NCBI GenBank assembly: GCA_915063485.1
Contig: CAJZDJ010000026.1
Span: forward strand, 1 to 22,616
DNA length: 22,616 nucleotides
Source of the DNA: an uncultured Actinomyces sp.
GTDB taxonomy: Bacteria; Actinomycetota; Actinomycetes; Actinomycetales; Actinomycetaceae
Direction of reading: 5' to 3'
This document shows positions 21,763-22,616 of the stretch, in pieces. Position 1 is the first letter of the stretch. Each line of letters opens with the position of its first letter. The notes beneath the pieces were generated by a model that was given only the letters and a program-made list of their open reading frames with translations, was not told the DNA's origin and ran no database searches. A program made the position numbers and the translations under genes.

Positions 21763-21797
21763 GAAAAAGGGGCCGACGCACCACGAACGTCGACCCC
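21763..21797 (-). terminator. Intrinsic terminator of the Pr6Pr gene
   Basis: On the minus strand, GGGGTCGACG (from 21797) pairs with CGTCGGCCCC (to 21769) with one U-G wobble, followed by TTTTTCTATTTCTC. The stem is better on the minus strand, where the plus-strand C-A mismatch becomes a wobble. It sits 20 bp after the stop at 21818. Confidence 0.88.
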
Positions 21798-21817
21798 AAA
21801 TGCGCGGCAAATAGGCG

Positions 21818-22564
21818 TTAGCGTTGAGCGCGGCGCGTCAGCCAGCGGTCAAAACCGGCGAAAATCAAGATGCACACCAGCGCAAAAACCAGCGTGAAAC
21901 CAATAGCCATCAGTGAGACCGCGTAACCAAGCACCTCCACGTTCAAAAATCCATAAGGATAAGTGTGGGTAATGGCGCCGCGAATCAGAATGAAAGGCAC
22001 CCACGCCACCGGAATCACTAGGGAGCGCAAAATCACGCCTCGATCAATGCCTCCGCGCGGGCCGGTGATAAACCAGGCCAGCACCATGGCCAGGGGAACT
22101 ATGATGTGCTGAATTGGGTTAGTTAGGTAATCCCAACCCGAAAGCTGCTTGTAAGGGCCAATAAAACCAGCGTAAACAATGCCGGTCACGGTGATCATCA
22201 TGGTGGCGCATAGTTGCAAAGCTCGCCACCAGTTACTGGCCGGGCCCTGATGGCGTGCCAGGTACGTGGCCACCACTGCCACCAGGATGTTTGACCATTC
22301 CGTGAAGTAGCTAAAGGTTTCAAATAGTCGGGTAGGGGCGCCGGACCAGCCTGGGGCGCTGGTGCCAAACATGCCGGGGTCCACATTGCCGCGCGTGTAG
22401 CCGTCGCAGGCAGTAATAATTACAGTGGCACCGAAACCGAACCAAGTTATTGCTGCAATCGCACCATAAATCAGACGTGCATTCCGACCCAGCGCTGAGG
22501 TGGAGGTGTAAGCCGGGGCTGGGGTATAAGTCTTACTCACGCACTTCAGGGTATACAAACCCAA
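21818..22564 (-). CDS. Pr6Pr family integral membrane protein
   Basis: A protein of up to 248 residues with about six membrane helices (roughly 30-53, 85-105, 115-135, 148-167, 178-200 and 213-237). The motifs FSYFTEWSNILVAVVATYLA, NPIQHIIVPLAMVLAWFI and YPYGFLNVEVLGY match the Pr6Pr/FAR-17a-like group of actinobacterial membrane proteins, whose function is not established. The start is uncertain: TTG at 22564 gives 248 residues, and the GTG at 22540 gives 240 (VSKTYTPAP). Neither has a clear ribosome-binding site; a TATACC box about nine bases before the GTG would allow leaderless initiation there. It is followed by an intrinsic terminator and seems to be a single gene. Confidence 0.8.
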   Translation of the reverse strand: MGLYTLKCVSKTYTPAPAYTSTSALGRNARLIYGAIAAITWFGFGATVIITACDGYTRGNVDPGMFGTSAPGWSGAPTRLFETFSYFTEWSNILVAVVATYLARHQGPASNWWRALQLCATMMITVTGIVYAGFIGPYKQLSGWDYLTNPIQHIIVPLAMVLAWFITGPRGGIDRGVILRSLVIPVAWVPFILIRGAITHTYPYGFLNVEVLGYAVSLMAIGFTLVFALVCILIFAGFDRWLTRRAQR

Positions 22565-22585
22565 ACACAGGCAAAATCATCCCTT

Positions 22586-22616
22586 CCCTATAAAAATTCC
22601 ATGGGGTTTTATAGGG
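22586..22616. other. Perfect 10-bp inverted repeat at the window edge
   Basis: CCCTATAAAA (22586-22595) and TTTTATAGGG (22607-22616) are exact reverse complements around an 11-nt loop containing CCATGG. It lies upstream of the Pr6Pr gene. It may be an operator or a terminator for a gene beyond the window. Confidence 0.5.

Noticed and set aside
21451..21799. Minus-strand frames of 78 and 112 codons
   Set aside because: They cross the tandem repeats and the Pr6Pr terminator, have no ribosome-binding site and show low-complexity composition.

Overview
The window looks like chromosomal DNA of a mid-GC actinobacterium (Actinomycetota). The Actinomycetaceae and their relatives are my best guess, but nothing here fixes the genus. 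The evidence is a dnaK-grpE-dnaJ-hspR operon with HAIR operators, TadE-like proteins of the actinobacterial Tad (Flp pilus) locus, DUF4235, a Pr6Pr-type membrane protein, and a large Fe-S oxidoreductase like mycobacterial Rv0338c. I see no tRNA, rRNA, CRISPR array, intact insertion sequence or phage module.

Layout. 1-810: end of a Tad locus, with tandem hairpins and two overlapping TadE-like genes. 1042-1545: two small stress-type genes (GlsB/YeaQ and CsbD families), then an intrinsic terminator. 1667-3490 (minus): a FUSC-family membrane protein. 3549-7712: the chaperone operon dnaK-grpE-dnaJ-hspR, with two HAIR elements over the dnaK promoter. 7806-9439: a two-gene membrane-protein operon of unknown role, closed by a strong terminator. 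9577-10719 (minus): an orphan coiled-coil protein with an unassigned C-terminal domain, beside an AT-rich spacer. 11165-11452: a DUF4235 protein that may be translated from a leaderless mRNA. 11885-14338: a membrane-anchored Fe-S oxidoreductase. 14355-18559: a TPP riboswitch and thiamine ABC importer thiB-thiP-thiQ. 18560-19053: a spacer with RNA-like hairpins. 19054-20834 (minus): two tandem, paralogous Tat-exported proteins of unknown function. 20835-21817: a long non-coding region full of short palindromes and repeats. 21818-22564 (minus): a Pr6Pr-family membrane protein.

How the genes work together. HspR probably represses its own chaperone operon, with DnaK as co-repressor as in Streptomyces. 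The TPP riboswitch probably turns down thiamine uptake when TPP is plentiful, and the sequence suggests it does so by hiding the thiB ribosome-binding site. Four gene junctions use GTGA stop/start overlaps and one uses ATGA, so translational coupling is common here.

The best candidates for undescribed biology are the Tat-secreted paralog pair (one cysteine-rich, one nearly cysteine-free), the orphan coiled-coil protein, the two-gene DUF4282-like operon, and the hairpin-rich segment downstream of thiQ. All functional statements rest on reading the sequence and on family knowledge; no database search was run.
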